DNA of 64,000 nt from Platynereis dumerilii (Eukaryota; Annelida; Polychaeta; Phyllodocida; Nereididae), in the NCBI GenBank assembly GCA_026936325.1, contig JAPTHN010000012.1, forward strand, positions 38,760,537 through 38,824,536. Direction: 5' to 3'. Shown piece after piece: positions 12,833 through 24,281 of the stretch. The notes beneath the pieces were generated by a model that saw nothing but the letters and a program-made list of their open reading frames with translations, was not told the origin of the DNA and ran no database searches. Each line of letters opens with the position of its first letter. Position 1 is the first letter of the stretch. A program made the position numbers and the translations under genes.

Positions 12833-13430
12833 ATAAGTGTACGGCGCGTGCGATTTTTGGGCGGCAAGCGACATTTGCCAGAATTTCAAGATCTAAATTT
12901 AATTATATTTTTAATGAAATTGCCTGGAAATCATTAATTTTCAATTTTTTTTAATCATCTGTCCAAATCTTTTAGTCTTTTTGCCCGAATCTTACTGTTT
13001 TCCAAACTTTTGGGAGGGCGACCGCCCCCGTGCCCCCCCTCCCATACGCCTATGGGTATGTGCCAAACTCACAGTCTTCTCATCAATCATCACCACACAG
13101 CGGTCACTGCAACTTGAGAATGGTGGTCTTCAAGTTCCTGAGTCTCGAGTTCAATTCCAGAGCTGTGTATGGCCAGTTCACCTGGACTATCATCCTGGAC
13201 CAAAGTTGGACAACAGTTTCAATCATCCATAGCAGCATTGTTCTGTCATCCTCCTGTCCTAATTAGACATCTAAGCAGTGGAATATTGAGGGGGGGCATT
13301 GGGCCATCCCCCCCCCCCCCAAGCCCAAAAATTAACATGGAAGCATAGGCGTACGGCGCACAATTTTTGGGGGGCGAATGACATTTGCCTCCCTTAGGCC
13401 ATTTCTAGGTAGGCCCCTGCATATAAGTGC
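12833..13430. repeat. fragments of a G-rich dispersed repeat around a possible second SINE
   Basis: The motif 'gtacggcgc' followed by 'atttttggg' and 'gacatttgcc' occurs at 12840-12880 and again at 13351-13390, with a poly-C run at 13309-13320. Between them, 13090-13260 has a box B-like GAGTTCAATTCC at about 13148 and may be another degraded tRNA-derived SINE. Nothing coding. Confidence 0.5.
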
Positions 13431-14354
13431 ATAAATATCGGTGGTAAATCCCCAATCATTCATCGATCCATCTCTCCGATATTTACGCGATACGGGAACC
13501 AGGTGGATGATTATAAAATTAATTATTTCTGCTTGTCATCTGTAAAGCCATTTCTAATGAAAATGACTTTTTTTATGAGATAGGCTGTCAATGGCTGTCA
13601 TAAACTACATTTCTCTTTATTACCTTAGTTATTTCTCAGATGACATGGATCCCATATTATGTGGCGAGCAAGCAAGCAGTGGTGTGTTAAATTGAAAATA
13701 ATAAAAGCCTGAAATTGTGTGGCAGTTTTTTGGGGATGAAACAAGCAGTTAATGTGTTGTTTTGGGGTAATTTATCGTTAGTGGGATTTGGTTGATATCT
13801 TCGGTTCTTCCCTTGAGGAGAATAATCCAGAATATAAATCTGTAGCAAGTAAATTTGTTAAAGATAGGTCTATAAAGAACCTTATTAATGCTTTGTTTGA
13901 GTTACAAGTACTGGTGTAATACGGTGGATCAGTCGGGGAGCTATGCCTCCTGCTTTATAGAGGGGCAAGGGTCCTGACATCCCTTCTTGGTGACCGGCAC
14001 CATTAATGTCCATTATTGTAGTCCATGCCAGGACATCCACAGCCGAGACCGATATTGAGGCAAGAGCCGCCGAGACTGAGCTATCATAATGTGGCCTCGA
14101 GGCTGGCCACGAGGACGAGGCCGGTCTCGAGGCCCCAAAACTGGCCCAAAGACACCCGATTCTAGCCCAAAGATATCCAAGGCCAATGATTGGGCATGTA
14201 AGACCCAGGCCATCAAAATATGGTCCCAAGGATGAGGCTGACCTCTAACATAATATAATGAATACCTGAATTATGTCCCGATTCTCCTAATAAAAGGAGA
14301 AGAACATTTATTTAGCAACAATTAAACAAGAAAAAGAAAATCTGTCTGTTTTAC

Positions 14355-14497
14355 CTTCCAATGCCAGCTTTCAGGCAGCAGAATCCAGCACTGCTGCATG
14401 TTGTGAACTGACATGACTTTATTGAGAAAAATAATAGGCACAGAGAAGGCCCCTGCTAGACCCCAGGCGGTGCACACTAAGATGCGGGCCCTTTTAG
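14355..14497 (-). CDS. NPSR/CCAP-type neuropeptide GPCR, exon with TM4 and ECL2
   Basis: Acceptor TTTCTTTCAG, donor GGTAAAAC. Two bases complete an Ala codon, then 47 codons. It encodes AKRARILVCTAWGLAGAFSV, a TM4 with the conserved tryptophan, then ECL2 with QQCWILLPESWHWK; the cysteine is the partner of the disulfide to the TM3 cysteine. The CW-L-P pattern matches NPSR1 (QCWALWPDD by family knowledge). Confidence 0.95.
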
Positions 14498-15015
14498 CTG
14501 AAAGAAAGAAAAATAAGGACATTAAGGTATGCCATACACAGAAATATGTGCAGCAATTACTTTTCTTGTAGAAAAATGGATTAATGTGGGACAGTTCATG
14601 CCATGAATGGTTCAGCTTAAAATGAGAGCTCTCGTTCTAGTTTAACTTCTAGACGTCGAAGGACCGACGATATGATATTCACTAAATGAGCATCTTATGC
14701 AAAACATTAAAAAACTATTATTATGTCACAATTTCAAGAGCTGGTGTGCATGGTCTCCGTGGAACTAGCGCTATATAAATATAAAATTATAATTATTAGG
14801 CCTATTATCATCTTTCACACATGCAACAAATATTTCTTGCATGTATAGAGAATGCCTACGTAGACTCGTAGAGTGCAGGAGTTAAATGCTCTTTGGGCGA
14901 AAATTATTTTTTTCCTGATAGTAATATAAATATATATATTGTAGTATTTGTGGGAATGAAAATGGCAGCGGGTGCTCTGAACTGGAAGAATGGATTTTGT
15001 GCTGATGCTTTGGAA

Positions 15016-15030
15016 AATTATTAGATAGAT

Positions 15031-15082
<52 letters not shown>
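15016..15082. repeat. GATA microsatellite
   Basis: About sixteen GATA units in a row. The 95-codon frame that reads it on the minus strand (repeated LSIY) is an artefact. Confidence 0.95.
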
Positions 15083-15119
15083 CTATCGTAAACATTGTAC
15101 ATTTACATGACGTATAAAT

Positions 15120-16800
15120 ACAATTGAAAAGGGTAAATTGCTGCGTTTGCCTGACAAATGGATCTCATATTCCAGGAAATGCGTTTGAGGAAGTCTTTTT
15201 AAGTGAAAACGGGCCAATCCCCACTTTAGAGAACAGTTGTTTTTGATTGAGTGTTTCAAGGTTTCACCAAATGTGTCACAAATTGAGGTGGCTCACCTCA
15301 CAATTAGTGTGAGATTCAGCTGCAATATTGTGTAGCATTTATCACAGAAATGGCCGCAATTTGAAACCAGCTAAAGACTAGAAATTTTCTTGTAATTTGT
15401 AACAAGAAATTTCTGCACTGTTCCACACCCAAACTGTGAACATATTTTAAGCCTATCCCTGCCGGGTATAAGATGCAAACCTCATGGGTAACATGCTCAC
15501 ACCTGCAACAGCTAAAAACTCCTCCCCGAGCAATGACACTCACCTTAACTGTCCACCTATGCTTATTGATCTATCCTCTCCATCTGATAACAGCAAATAA
15601 CAGTGAAACAGCTCCCTTATTTACGTTTTCTGCCTCTACTGTTTTTTCCCCACCAGGGGCGCATGCATCTCCATCGTAGTTCCGCTATTGCTCACGTTTA
15701 GGACTGGCGCCACCGTCTGCCTTCCCGCCAAAAACATCCACACACTTCACTCTAGCCTACTGCTCTTCACTCCTACCTGGCTCAACCACTTCTAATCATC
15801 GTATCCTCCTCATCTTACCCTCCTTTTAAAGCACTTCTCAAGCCCGTTCCATCTGTCAATGTCTCAATGCCCTTACACTTTTACCTATTTGCCTAATTCT
15901 ATACATTTCCATCAATCCACATTTCCTTTCAACACATCTTTTCCTTTCCTTACGAGCCATGCCCTCAGTTACAAGCTCAGGTGTAACTTTCACTGCACCT
16001 TACAACAATACATATGGCAGTGCATTTGTAACTTCAATTCCTCTACCACCAATCTTTACTTATATTACAATTATCACTCAAATGCTATTTCAAATGGTCA
16101 GCATGCAACACGGGGCCACATGCCCATGCAGGTGGAGGGGGGGGGGTTAATTATTCCCCATTATATTCCTGCCCCAAATCATGGGTAAATCTAGTAGCCT
16201 ATATTACGCTTATCCGTTAAGATACACTCCAAGGTAGTACAAAAATGTGCAGTCTCTCAACTAGGTAATTAATTGTAATTGTAATTTATTTGATTTCCAC
16301 CGATAAGATGTTACAAAGTTGGAACCTGGGCACGCTTAGACAAACGTCTAAACTAGATTGTTGAGAAAGGTGTCTTGTCAGATAGGCTCAATAAGTCAAT
16401 GCAAGAAAAAAGTTTTTTCTACAATTTTGTGAAAATAACACGTCAGCAAAGCCTTATGTAAATAAATCAGACACACCCACTAAGCTGGCCAATGAACAGG
16501 CTTTCACACGTTATGCAAATAAGGCAGATTACACCTATACTTACTGATGCATTCCTGTACAATGTATAGCTACAATTCCTACATCAAGAGCTTTAAAATG
16601 ATAGATTATGTCTCTGGGAAGAAAACAGTTTTTACGTAAATAGCGGTTTCAAAACAAATGTTTGAAGTGGATAGAAATACTGCTTGCTGACCGGCTGTGA
16701 TGCTTTGCTGCAAAATCTTATGATTATATGCGACTCTGGAGTAATTCGTCTAGGGTAGATTCTCTGGGTGATAAATAAGGATTTTATTGATAAATCATTC
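15120..16800. other. intron sequence, nothing coding seen
   Basis: Lies between the TM3 and TM4 exons. A pyrimidine-rich stretch (15520-15960) gives several plus-strand frames without recognisable domains. No transposon ends found. Confidence 0.5.
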
Positions 16801-16804
16801 TTAC

Positions 16805-16898
16805 CACTTCCGGTGAAACTCATTGGTCTTGCTATGGCATCCAGGCGGTCGATGCTCATTGCCACAAGGACGTATGTGGAGGCGAAAGTTGTGACGCT
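16805..16898 (-). CDS. NPSR/CCAP-type neuropeptide GPCR, exon with TM3 and DRL box
   Basis: Acceptor TATCTTTTCAG, donor GGTAAGAA. Starts in phase 0: SVTTFASTYVLVAMSIDRLD then AIARPMSF. FASTYVLV-SIDR is diagnostic of the vasopressin/NPS/CCAP receptor group. The usual E/DRY box reads D-R-L here; in class A receptors the arginine is the key residue and it is kept, but the tyrosine is leucine. Ninety-four bases, ending one base into a Gly/Ala junction. Confidence 0.95.
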
Positions 16899-16977
16899 CT
16901 GAAAAGATAACACCGTAGGGGTTTATTTTATCCATAATCAAGATTTCTAAAGTTCTACTTCCCTATGATCATCGTCT

Positions 16978-17120
16978 AATGGTAGTTAAGATGGCCGCCA
17001 GCTCAGCTGAATATCTTAACCTGCATGGGTTCGAACCCTGGATTCGAAATCCGGAATCTTCAGTGCACCTAGTACCAGTGTCTGTGCTATGCAAGTAAAA
17101 GATCCCTCACATGGGGTAAA
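16978..17120 (+). mobile_element. tRNA-derived SINE, family B
   Basis: Box B GGGTTCGAACCCTGG at about 17027-17041 is near-perfect; box A-like sequence precedes it. The tail 'gcaagtaaaagatccctcac' then 'atggggtaaatg' recurs at 18870-18900 and 20590-20620, which shows that those duplicated segments end in the same SINE tail. Confidence 0.75.
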
Positions 17121-18276
17121 TGCAGTCAGGTGAAAATGATAACTGCATGCTGCTGCCACCTGGCACAAAAGTTGATTTTGTATGCTACAGCATTGCTGTC
17201 CCAAGAAATAGTTCTAATTTCATTGCACATTCACAAAATTTCTATTCAACATTGATGTATACCAGAGTCAGACTCGGCAATCACATTCAAGGCCATCGGC
17301 ACACTCAGGAACAGCCCCGGTGTCATCCAGACAAAATTGTGTGTGTTCCTCTGATTGAAATGATGTGGACGCTCACTGGAGCTCGCGGAATAGCACACTA
17401 ATCACTTTGTGGCAACACAAGGCAGCATATTTTCTGATCTGCCAAGGCTTAAAAAGAAGTGGCAATGCAAGAGCAGTCCACTTGTAGACAGGGGTAAATG
17501 TGTAATATCTTGAGGACCCCATCTTGTCAATCAATCCTTGTGAGCACCCAGAGGTGCACTAACCATATCTATCTATCTGAACCAATAACACACTTTTGAA
17601 AATATCACTGGAATATTCTCAAACATCTGTGCATGCATGTTTGAACCATTGTTACTATTTTGAATGCATGAAGTATTTTAAAATCTACATAGAGAAAAGC
17701 TACAGAAAGATGCCTCAACATGTTATATAAAGTGTAACCACAGATAGCCCTGAGAGATAGTACTCTGCTACACCTCAAACCTCAGCCAGGCCATCTTGAG
17801 CACAAGTGTTGGCAGCGTCTCAACCAATTAATTGCAAATTAGTTGGTGCTGACACCGAGAAAGCATGTGTCAGCTCTTGTTGATGTTAAGGACTAGGTTA
17901 CTAAGTGTTTGGGTGTGCACTCTAAGGGGGCAGCCATTTAATTTCCAGGGGGGGGGGCTTGGTGTTTTCCTTGGCGGGAAATTGTTTCACGGTAATGGCA
18001 GCAGCAAGGGACCGTTCAGAATTTTTGATGGGGGGCGGAACGAGTTTTGCCCGAGGGGGTACTGACTTTACATACGTGTTTCAAGGGGGAGCGGGGTACC
18101 AATTTTTGACAGCATGTCCAAGAAATTTTAACAAAACAAAAATGCCAAGAAAACATACACAAACCCAGTTTATCCGCGCTTTTTTACTGGCAAAAGTCTG
18201 CGAATCTGTACGTGCGACCATGCAGGGGCCATATATAAAGATACAAGATACATATATATGTGTGTATTGCTTCACG

Positions 18277-18905
18277 TATGAAGCCATGCAACAGGTATGT
18301 GACCCTGGTCACATGACATCATTAATCTGATGACTGCTAAATGGAGCAGTGCACCAACAGGTCCAGCACACCACATTTCATGATGCGGTGCAAAAAAACA
18401 TTATATGAATTGGTTACAACAACGTACCCTCTTAGCAATAAGGGAAATTAGCGCCATTTCCAGTATGTTTCTGCCTGCTGAACATGACAATCAATATGGC
18501 TGTCATGCAGGACAAATGCCTTTGCAAACTTATGTGGGGATTTGTCATGCCATTGCTGAACCTTGTCTGCTTGCAAATTGCTCTACACAGACACCCATAT
18601 ATTGGCATATATTTTTTAGGTACTGTACTGCTCAACGTTTCCGGAATGATAAACTCATGGTGCTTGAGTGCTATGTATTAGTATGGAAGCAGCTTTGTGG
18701 CTGAGTGCTTAAGGTTCCCACCTGCTCCACTGAAGGTTTTTGCCTGCATGGGTTTTACATCCGCTTGGAAACCCGAAAATTGCGGTGGACCTTCATGAGC
18801 AAAATCCCAGCTGAGTGTCGTTTTAATGGGCTGTTAAATTGGCAGTCCCTTATATCAGTGTCTCGGCTGTGCATGTAAAAGGTCCCTCAAGTGGGGTGAA
18901 TGTGA
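18277..18905. repeat. 630-bp intron segment, copy 1 of a direct duplication, ending in a SINE
   Basis: Nearly the same sequence recurs at 19987-20620 in the same orientation: 'tgaagccatg', 'atgacatcattaatctga', 'gcgccatttccagtatgttt', 'atgccattgctg'. The last 215 bp (from about 18688) starts with GTGGCTGAGTGCTTAAGG, a Ser/Leu tRNA-like box A, and ends with the family B SINE tail. A minus-strand frame over 18432-18635 is shared in part with the other copy but matches no family that I know. Confidence 0.8.
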
Positions 18906-18986
18906 TTTGGGTTTCTTGTCCTGTACTTTTGCACTGAGATTGCTTATGAGGACAGAAGACGGACAGAGTAATGAAGGATGCATGAT

Positions 18987-19502
18987 ACAGTACAACCCAA
19001 AATAAAGTACGATTACCCCAGCAGGACGGAAGAATCAGCCACTACTTTACCCTTTCACACCTTTTGACTACCCCTGAATCACTTCCTACTTTTACCTACT
19101 TGAAACTACCTTTTAAAGTTACATTAAAATCACATTTAAACAATACTGATTTGAATTCCATCACCCCCATTGTGTTTGATTTACTTGATATTTTGCACCT
19201 CTGCTAATTGCAGTTACATTGGTAGCTGTCTAAATAGAGTTCTTAATGTGGGCTAAGGTTGTTGTAAGGAGTATAACTGCAATTAGCAGAGGCACAAAAT
19301 ATCAAGTGAATCAAACACAAGGGCGTGATTGAGTTTAAATTGGTGTTGTTTAAATGTGATTTTAATGTAATTTTAAAAGGTAGTTTCAAGTAGGCAAACG
19401 TAGGAAGTGATTCAGAGGTAGTCAAAAGGTGTGAAAGGGTAAAGTAGTGGCTGATTCTTCCTTCCTGCTGGAGTAATTGTACTTTATTTTGGGTTGTACT
19501 GT
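18987..19502. repeat. 516-bp near-palindrome (long hairpin)
   Basis: The left arm (18987-19218) starts ACAGTACAACCCAAAATAAA; the right arm (19271-19502) ends with its complement. Arms of about 232 bp run inverted with few mismatches around a 52-bp centre ('gcagttac'/'gtataactgc'). It lies between the two copies of the 630-bp duplication. No transposase. Confidence 0.88.
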
Positions 19503-19986
19503 ATGTATACATTTATGTATGAACATTTGCTTGTATGTATTTATACAAGGGATTTAGACAGAGATGTGCATGACATGTATAAATACAAGGAATTTAGGCA
19601 GATATGCGTTCCTGACAGTTATGCCAAACATACAAATTAAAAAATGTAGGCCATATTAACTGATTTATTATCTTAACTGATGATGGCTGAAAAAGGCCCG
19701 AACCATCCGGTTTATCATAACACGTATTTCACAAGCAGATGTATGGCTTTTCAAACATTAGTGAATCAGCCAAATGTCTTTAAAACATTTTTATTCATTG
19801 TTAAGTTACCGAGACATTAAAAAAATTCTGCACATGATATAATATATATTGTATTTCTAGGTTTTTATTGACTAAAACAAAGGTCACATTTTGACCAAAT
19901 AGTCATTCCTGTTATTATGGATAAATTTGTGTAATCTGTATAATTGACCAATAATTATTGTCATTTTCTTTCTTCAGCCACTAACA

Positions 19987-20620
19987 TATGAAGCCATGGA
20001 ACTTGTATGTGACCTGGTTACATGACATCATTAATCTGAAGACTGCGAAATGGAGCAGTGCACCAACAGGTCCAGCACACTATATTTCATGATGAGGTGC
20101 AAAAATAATAATATGAATTGGTTACAACAACGTACCTTCTCAGCAATCAGTGGAATTAGCGCCATTTCCAGTATGTTTCTGTACGCCGAACAGGCGAACA
20201 CAACAATCAATATGGCTGTCATGCAGGACAAATGACTTTGCAAACTCATGTGGAGATTGGTCATGCCATTCCTGTCCTTGTCAGCTAGCAAATTGCTCTG
20301 AACAGAAACCCATATATTGGCATATATTTCTTTGATACAGTACTGCTCAACTTTGTCAGAATCTTAAACTCCTTAAACTCATAACTCGTGAGAGCCATGA
20401 AAGCAGCTTGGTGGCTGAGTGTTTGAGGTTTCCACCTGCTCCACTGAAGGTCTTTGCCTGCATGGGTTTTTACACCCGCTTGGAAACCCGAAAATATTAG
20501 TGGACCTTTATGAGCAAACTCCCAGCTGGATGTCCTTTGGATGAGCTGTTAATTTGGCAGCCCCTTGTATCAGTGGCTGTTGATTGGCAAGTAGAAGTTC
20601 CCTCACATGGGGTAAATGTG
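19987..20620. repeat. 630-bp intron segment, copy 2 of a direct duplication, ending in a SINE
   Basis: Copy of 18277-18905. The minus-strand frame here reads HLSCMTAILIVVFACSAY and is followed by a donor-like AAGGTACGTT, but the family is unknown and the receptor's phases already join without it, so I do not call an exon. The SINE part starts near 20402 with GGTGGCTGAGTGTTTGAGG. Confidence 0.8.
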
Positions 20621-20822
20621 TAACATGTTGAAGACTCCAACTATCTCTCTTTCATATCATCAATCAGCACTCATGAGTGATCAGACCTGGGCTTCGAGGG
20701 TGCACCTGGTGCCAATTGATTGGTCATAAGTTAAATTCCACTCTGACCAGGATACCTGGCCTAATGACAAAAAAACCAAAAGGAGACTGGACACACTGAT
20801 AAAAGAGGGGCAAGTACACTAA

Positions 20823-20842
20823 AGAAGAAGAAGAAGAAGAAG
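20823..20842. repeat. AAG microsatellite
   Basis: Six AAG units downstream of the duplicated segment. Confidence 0.9.
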
Positions 20843-21677
20843 ACAGCAGAATCTTTCACCTCATATGCTGTCCACCTCCTGTCTTATTTAACCTACCAAG
20901 AGCATAAATGCAGGACGTAAAGTCCCACTTATTGATGAGCTATCTTGTCTCTTTGGCAAAAAAATTAGCAAAATATTTAGTAAACTGATTAATCATGAAC
21001 CATGCCCCAAAATAGATTGCTATTAAATTTCTCTACGAAACGTATGAAATTAGTAGTGAGAGAACAGCCCCTGGAGGAATCAAAATGTACACTCAAATCC
21101 AGCTGGATTATCCAGTATTACAATGATTCGTACATGTATCGACATTGTGGAAATGAATGATGAATTATTAAGTTATTAATCAGAAGAGATATTTTGCATG
21201 AATGAACAGCTTTACAAGCATTATCAGGGATTTTCTCAACTGGCCTATTCGTGCTTTTGTATTTTGACATACTATTCTGATCTGATGAATTATAGTAAAT
21301 GCAGGGCTTTTGAGGTATGTCGGAGTCAGGAGTCAGGAGAGTTGGAGGTGTTTGGGTTGAGCCGGGAGTCGGAAATGAGCTTCGATTTTCAGGTTGAGTT
21401 GGATTTGGAGTTGAAAATTAATTTGGTGACTCCCATCTCCTAAAAATAATATATTAAATTCACAAGAATACAGTTGCAACAATGCGAAATATTTTCAATG
21501 TATAAGGGGACTTATTTGTCCCGGCTACTGTGTAGCATCAGTAAGAGGAACTTTTTTTTTTATAAATAGCTGCATTATCTGACATCTTACATATAATATT
21601 TTCTGGAAATAACAGCATTAGCCTTATTTGCTCTTATTCTGTGTGTAAGCCAAAATATGTTCAATTCTATTCATACT

Positions 21678-22228
21678 GTTTGGAGTCAAAAACAGGAAAT
21701 GCTGGTCCAATGCAATATGTAGGCCTATGAAGGGGGGGGGGTATATGTCCCCCCTGTGCCCACCTCCTCATAGTGATGACACTGTAGATAAACTTTGCAA
21801 ACTTTCTTTTCAGATTAGGAAAGTTAATTGTGTCTCAACAAGGCTACAAAAGTACATTCATATCTGCAGCGCCTCAGGAGGTAACAAGCCTATATGTGTA
21901 CACAGTAATGTATAAAATGTAACTTTGTAGTCTGTACATATAGTTGTATGAAAAAGATAAGTTTGTTTGGAGTCAAAAACAGGAAATGCTGGTCCAATGC
22001 GATATGTATTGAGGGGGGGGGGTATATGTCCCCCTATGCCTGCCCCCTCATAGGGAAGTCACTTCGATAAACTTTGCTAAGTTTCTTTTCGGATTAGGAA
22101 AGTTATGTCTCCAAAGTTGCAAAAGTACTATACATAGCTGCAGCTACTCAGGAGGTAACAAACCTATATATGTACACAGTAATGTACAAAATGTACCTAT
22201 GTGATCTGTGCATATAGTTGTATGAATG
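21678..22228. repeat. two-copy tandem duplication, 287-bp period
   Basis: GTTTGGAGTCAAAAACAGGA starts both copies (21678 and 21965). Both have a poly-G run followed by 'tatatgtcccccc' and end with 'tgtacacagtaatgta'. The second copy stops about 25 bp from the donor side of the TM2 exon. Confidence 0.9.
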
Positions 22229-22253
22229 AAAAAATAAGTAAAAGGCTATTTAC

Positions 22254-22357
22254 CTGAAGGTACCTGAAGCATTTACAGGCTATGTTCCCCGCGTGCCACT
22301 CTACAGTACTTTTCCAGAAAATGTCGGTGAGAACAGCGATGAGCCCAGTGGCCAAGT
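22254..22357 (-). CDS. NPSR/CCAP-type neuropeptide GPCR, exon with TM2 end, ECL1 and start of TM3
   Basis: Acceptor TTTCTTTCCAG, donor GGTAAATAG. After two bases it reads LATGLIAVLTDIFWKSTVEW then HAGNIACKCFRYLQ. This is the end of TM2, the ECL1 tryptophan and the disulfide cysteine before TM3; the NPSR family has a very similar LTDIIW and VRYLQ. It ends in phase 0 and joins the TM3 exon at 16898, giving RYLQ-SVTTFASTYVL. No exon for the N-terminus and TM1 was found to the right, so the 5' part is missing or lies beyond 64000. Confidence 0.92.
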
Positions 22358-22506
22358 CTGGAAAGAAACAGAAAAAATGTTTAGAAGTTACAAAAGTCAC
22401 AATTCTGATAGTTTGTTTGTGTTTTACGCCTCTGCACCACCTTAGTGGGCTATATCAAGGCAGGCGACCGCCGTATGATGATTAGATAAGAAGACTGAGA
22501 GTCTAG

Positions 22507-22695
22507 CACATACCCTATTAATTCAGGGATGCCCAGGGTCTTTCAGTTGCCCCAGCATAGAATACTGGATACAATCCGCCTCCATTTAAAGTCCCATGGG
22601 CTCGGACTAAAGTGAGTTCCCAGGGTGAGATTTGAACCCACGCCCTCATAGCCAGTTGACAAGCGCACTTACCAATTAGGCCACGGGGGAACTCA
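22507..22695 (-). mobile_element. tRNA-derived SINE, family A, minus strand
   Basis: Reverse complement of the family A SINE at 12640-12832. Read on the minus strand it has box B GGTTCGAA-like 'gggttcaaatctcaccctgg' and the same 'gagcccatgggac' body. It lies 150 bp upstream of the TM2 exon. Confidence 0.82.
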
Positions 22696-23289
22696 CACAA
22701 TTCTGATAGTAGAGTCTAGATTAACAGGTAATATGGTGGACTGGACTGCCCCGTATGGTCCAGAACCATCAGGTCCAAGAGGGATGCTGTCCGGTATTAT
22801 CTGCATGTAGGGCTACTGAGGTCTTTATTAACTCTGTATCAATGCAAAATTTCAAATTGCCACAAAAACAAGGAAACAAAATGTGTGGATTTTTCTTTCA
22901 TCCCCTATGGCCTCAAAACTTAAAATTGAAATCTTCGATGTCAGGTACTTCTATAATAAAATAATAAAATGCCCTCTTTTTTGGCGAGATTACATACTTG
23001 CCTTGAATAAAATCTGTCTACTATAATTTGCTTAAAAAATAAACTGGTGTGCATAGTGCACTAAGTACTTTACCATATTAAGCCATTTAATACAGGATGT
23101 AAATTGCAATGTCTTTTACCTCGCCAGTACATAAAGATATGCTTTGACTTTTTTTTTTCCTCCCCCCCCCCCTGTTGTTGTGATCTTTTTTGGTTCCAAT
23201 CAATTTACCACAAGCATGAATACAGGGCATAAAGCCCTATTCATTAACTAATGAAATGATCTTTATAACCAAAGTAAGGAAACAGTCAA

Positions 23290-24260
23290 AAGTCATAATC
23301 GCCCACAATAGCGTGAGACAACTCTGTGTGTCTGTTGCAAAATGAAGCAACTTCACGTGAGCAGAGAGCATTCACTATTAAGCACGATATGTGTGTTAGT
23401 AAATGGATCTCAAATCAGAAGAGCATATTATATCACAACATGTGCAATGGTGCAGTAATCTGTCAGTTTGTTGGGTGTGCACGCAAGACTTCGCAAGTAG
23501 TAGGACCATTCCTGAGTCCTGGAGGGTTTTGCACATTTCGTGATGGTTCAGATTTTTGTACATGTTATGATGTATACTTGACTTGTACTGTATGTGTGCT
23601 GCGTATGTTTAGTCAACAAGTAGTTACCGTGTGATGTCTTGTCTTTACAGTCTGTCACTTTGATATAAAAAAATGTGGATCAGTTCACTGTGAAAAATGC
23701 ACTTTGTGACTCATGATAGCCGATGAAATGTTGTATTCTCTACTTTTAACATGGGAAACATAGAAGCAGTTTGATTAGTCGTGATCAAGAGAAGGCCATA
23801 ATCCTTTCGCTTGGCTGTCACCAACAAGCGGGATCAGTCTCCTTAAATCAAATTAACATCGAAAGTATTGGGCATGGTCATGACAAATCATCAGCGTGAT
23901 GACACACGAAGTGCCATTTTCACATTGCAACAGTTATAACCCATTTATGAATATGTTAAAAAGCTACAAATAGTTTCCGCCATGATGGTTTAGCCTCGTG
24001 GTAACTGCCTATCTATCAGAATAGAATTGTCACCAAACATGCTGTGATATGCAACGGAGCTTCAAAGTCAACCCAGACATCCTCAGCTAGCAAATGCACT
24101 ACAAAAATAATGTGGACACTAATATCTACAATTCCAATGTTTATATTCTTAAAATTCACATTCAGATTATTTGTTTTACTAAAGCGTTACAGGCATATCT
24201 GTGAAATAAGAGAAGGAGTAAGGGCGATAAGCAATTGTGTTAAGTTTGTTACCTCTTTAG
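23290..24260. repeat. tandem-array unit, leftmost degenerate copy
   Basis: The block 23310-23640 ('aaaatgaagcaact', 'gttagtaaatgga', 'gcaatggtgcagtaatctgt') matches 26200-26540, 57000-57330 and 59340-59640. The block 23968-24115 ('ggtttagcctcgtggtaact') matches 56275-56400 and 57885-58000. It is the left edge of the array. It is interrupted by a MITE copy and followed by a larger DNA transposon. Confidence 0.75.
23644..23945. mobile_element. partial MITE, inverted partner of 25369-25749
   Basis: Starts 'acagtctgtcactttgatat'; the complement of this stretch matches 25390-25749 over about 300 bp ('tcttgatcacgactaatcaa', 'tttaaggagact'). One terminal repeat seems lost. Confidence 0.75.
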
Positions 24261-24281
24261 CTAATTGTGCATGTACATTTA

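Noticed and set aside
13950-14235. GC-rich patch with overlapping minus-strand frames
   Set aside because: Low-complexity repeats of 'ggcc' and 'gcccaaaga' explain it; no domain.
14815-15102. 95-codon frame with repeated LSIY
   Set aside because: Translation of a GATA microsatellite.
20031-20291. Duplicated segments as alternative receptor exons
   Set aside because: The TM2 and TM3 exons join in phase without them, and the translated segment resembles no GPCR part.
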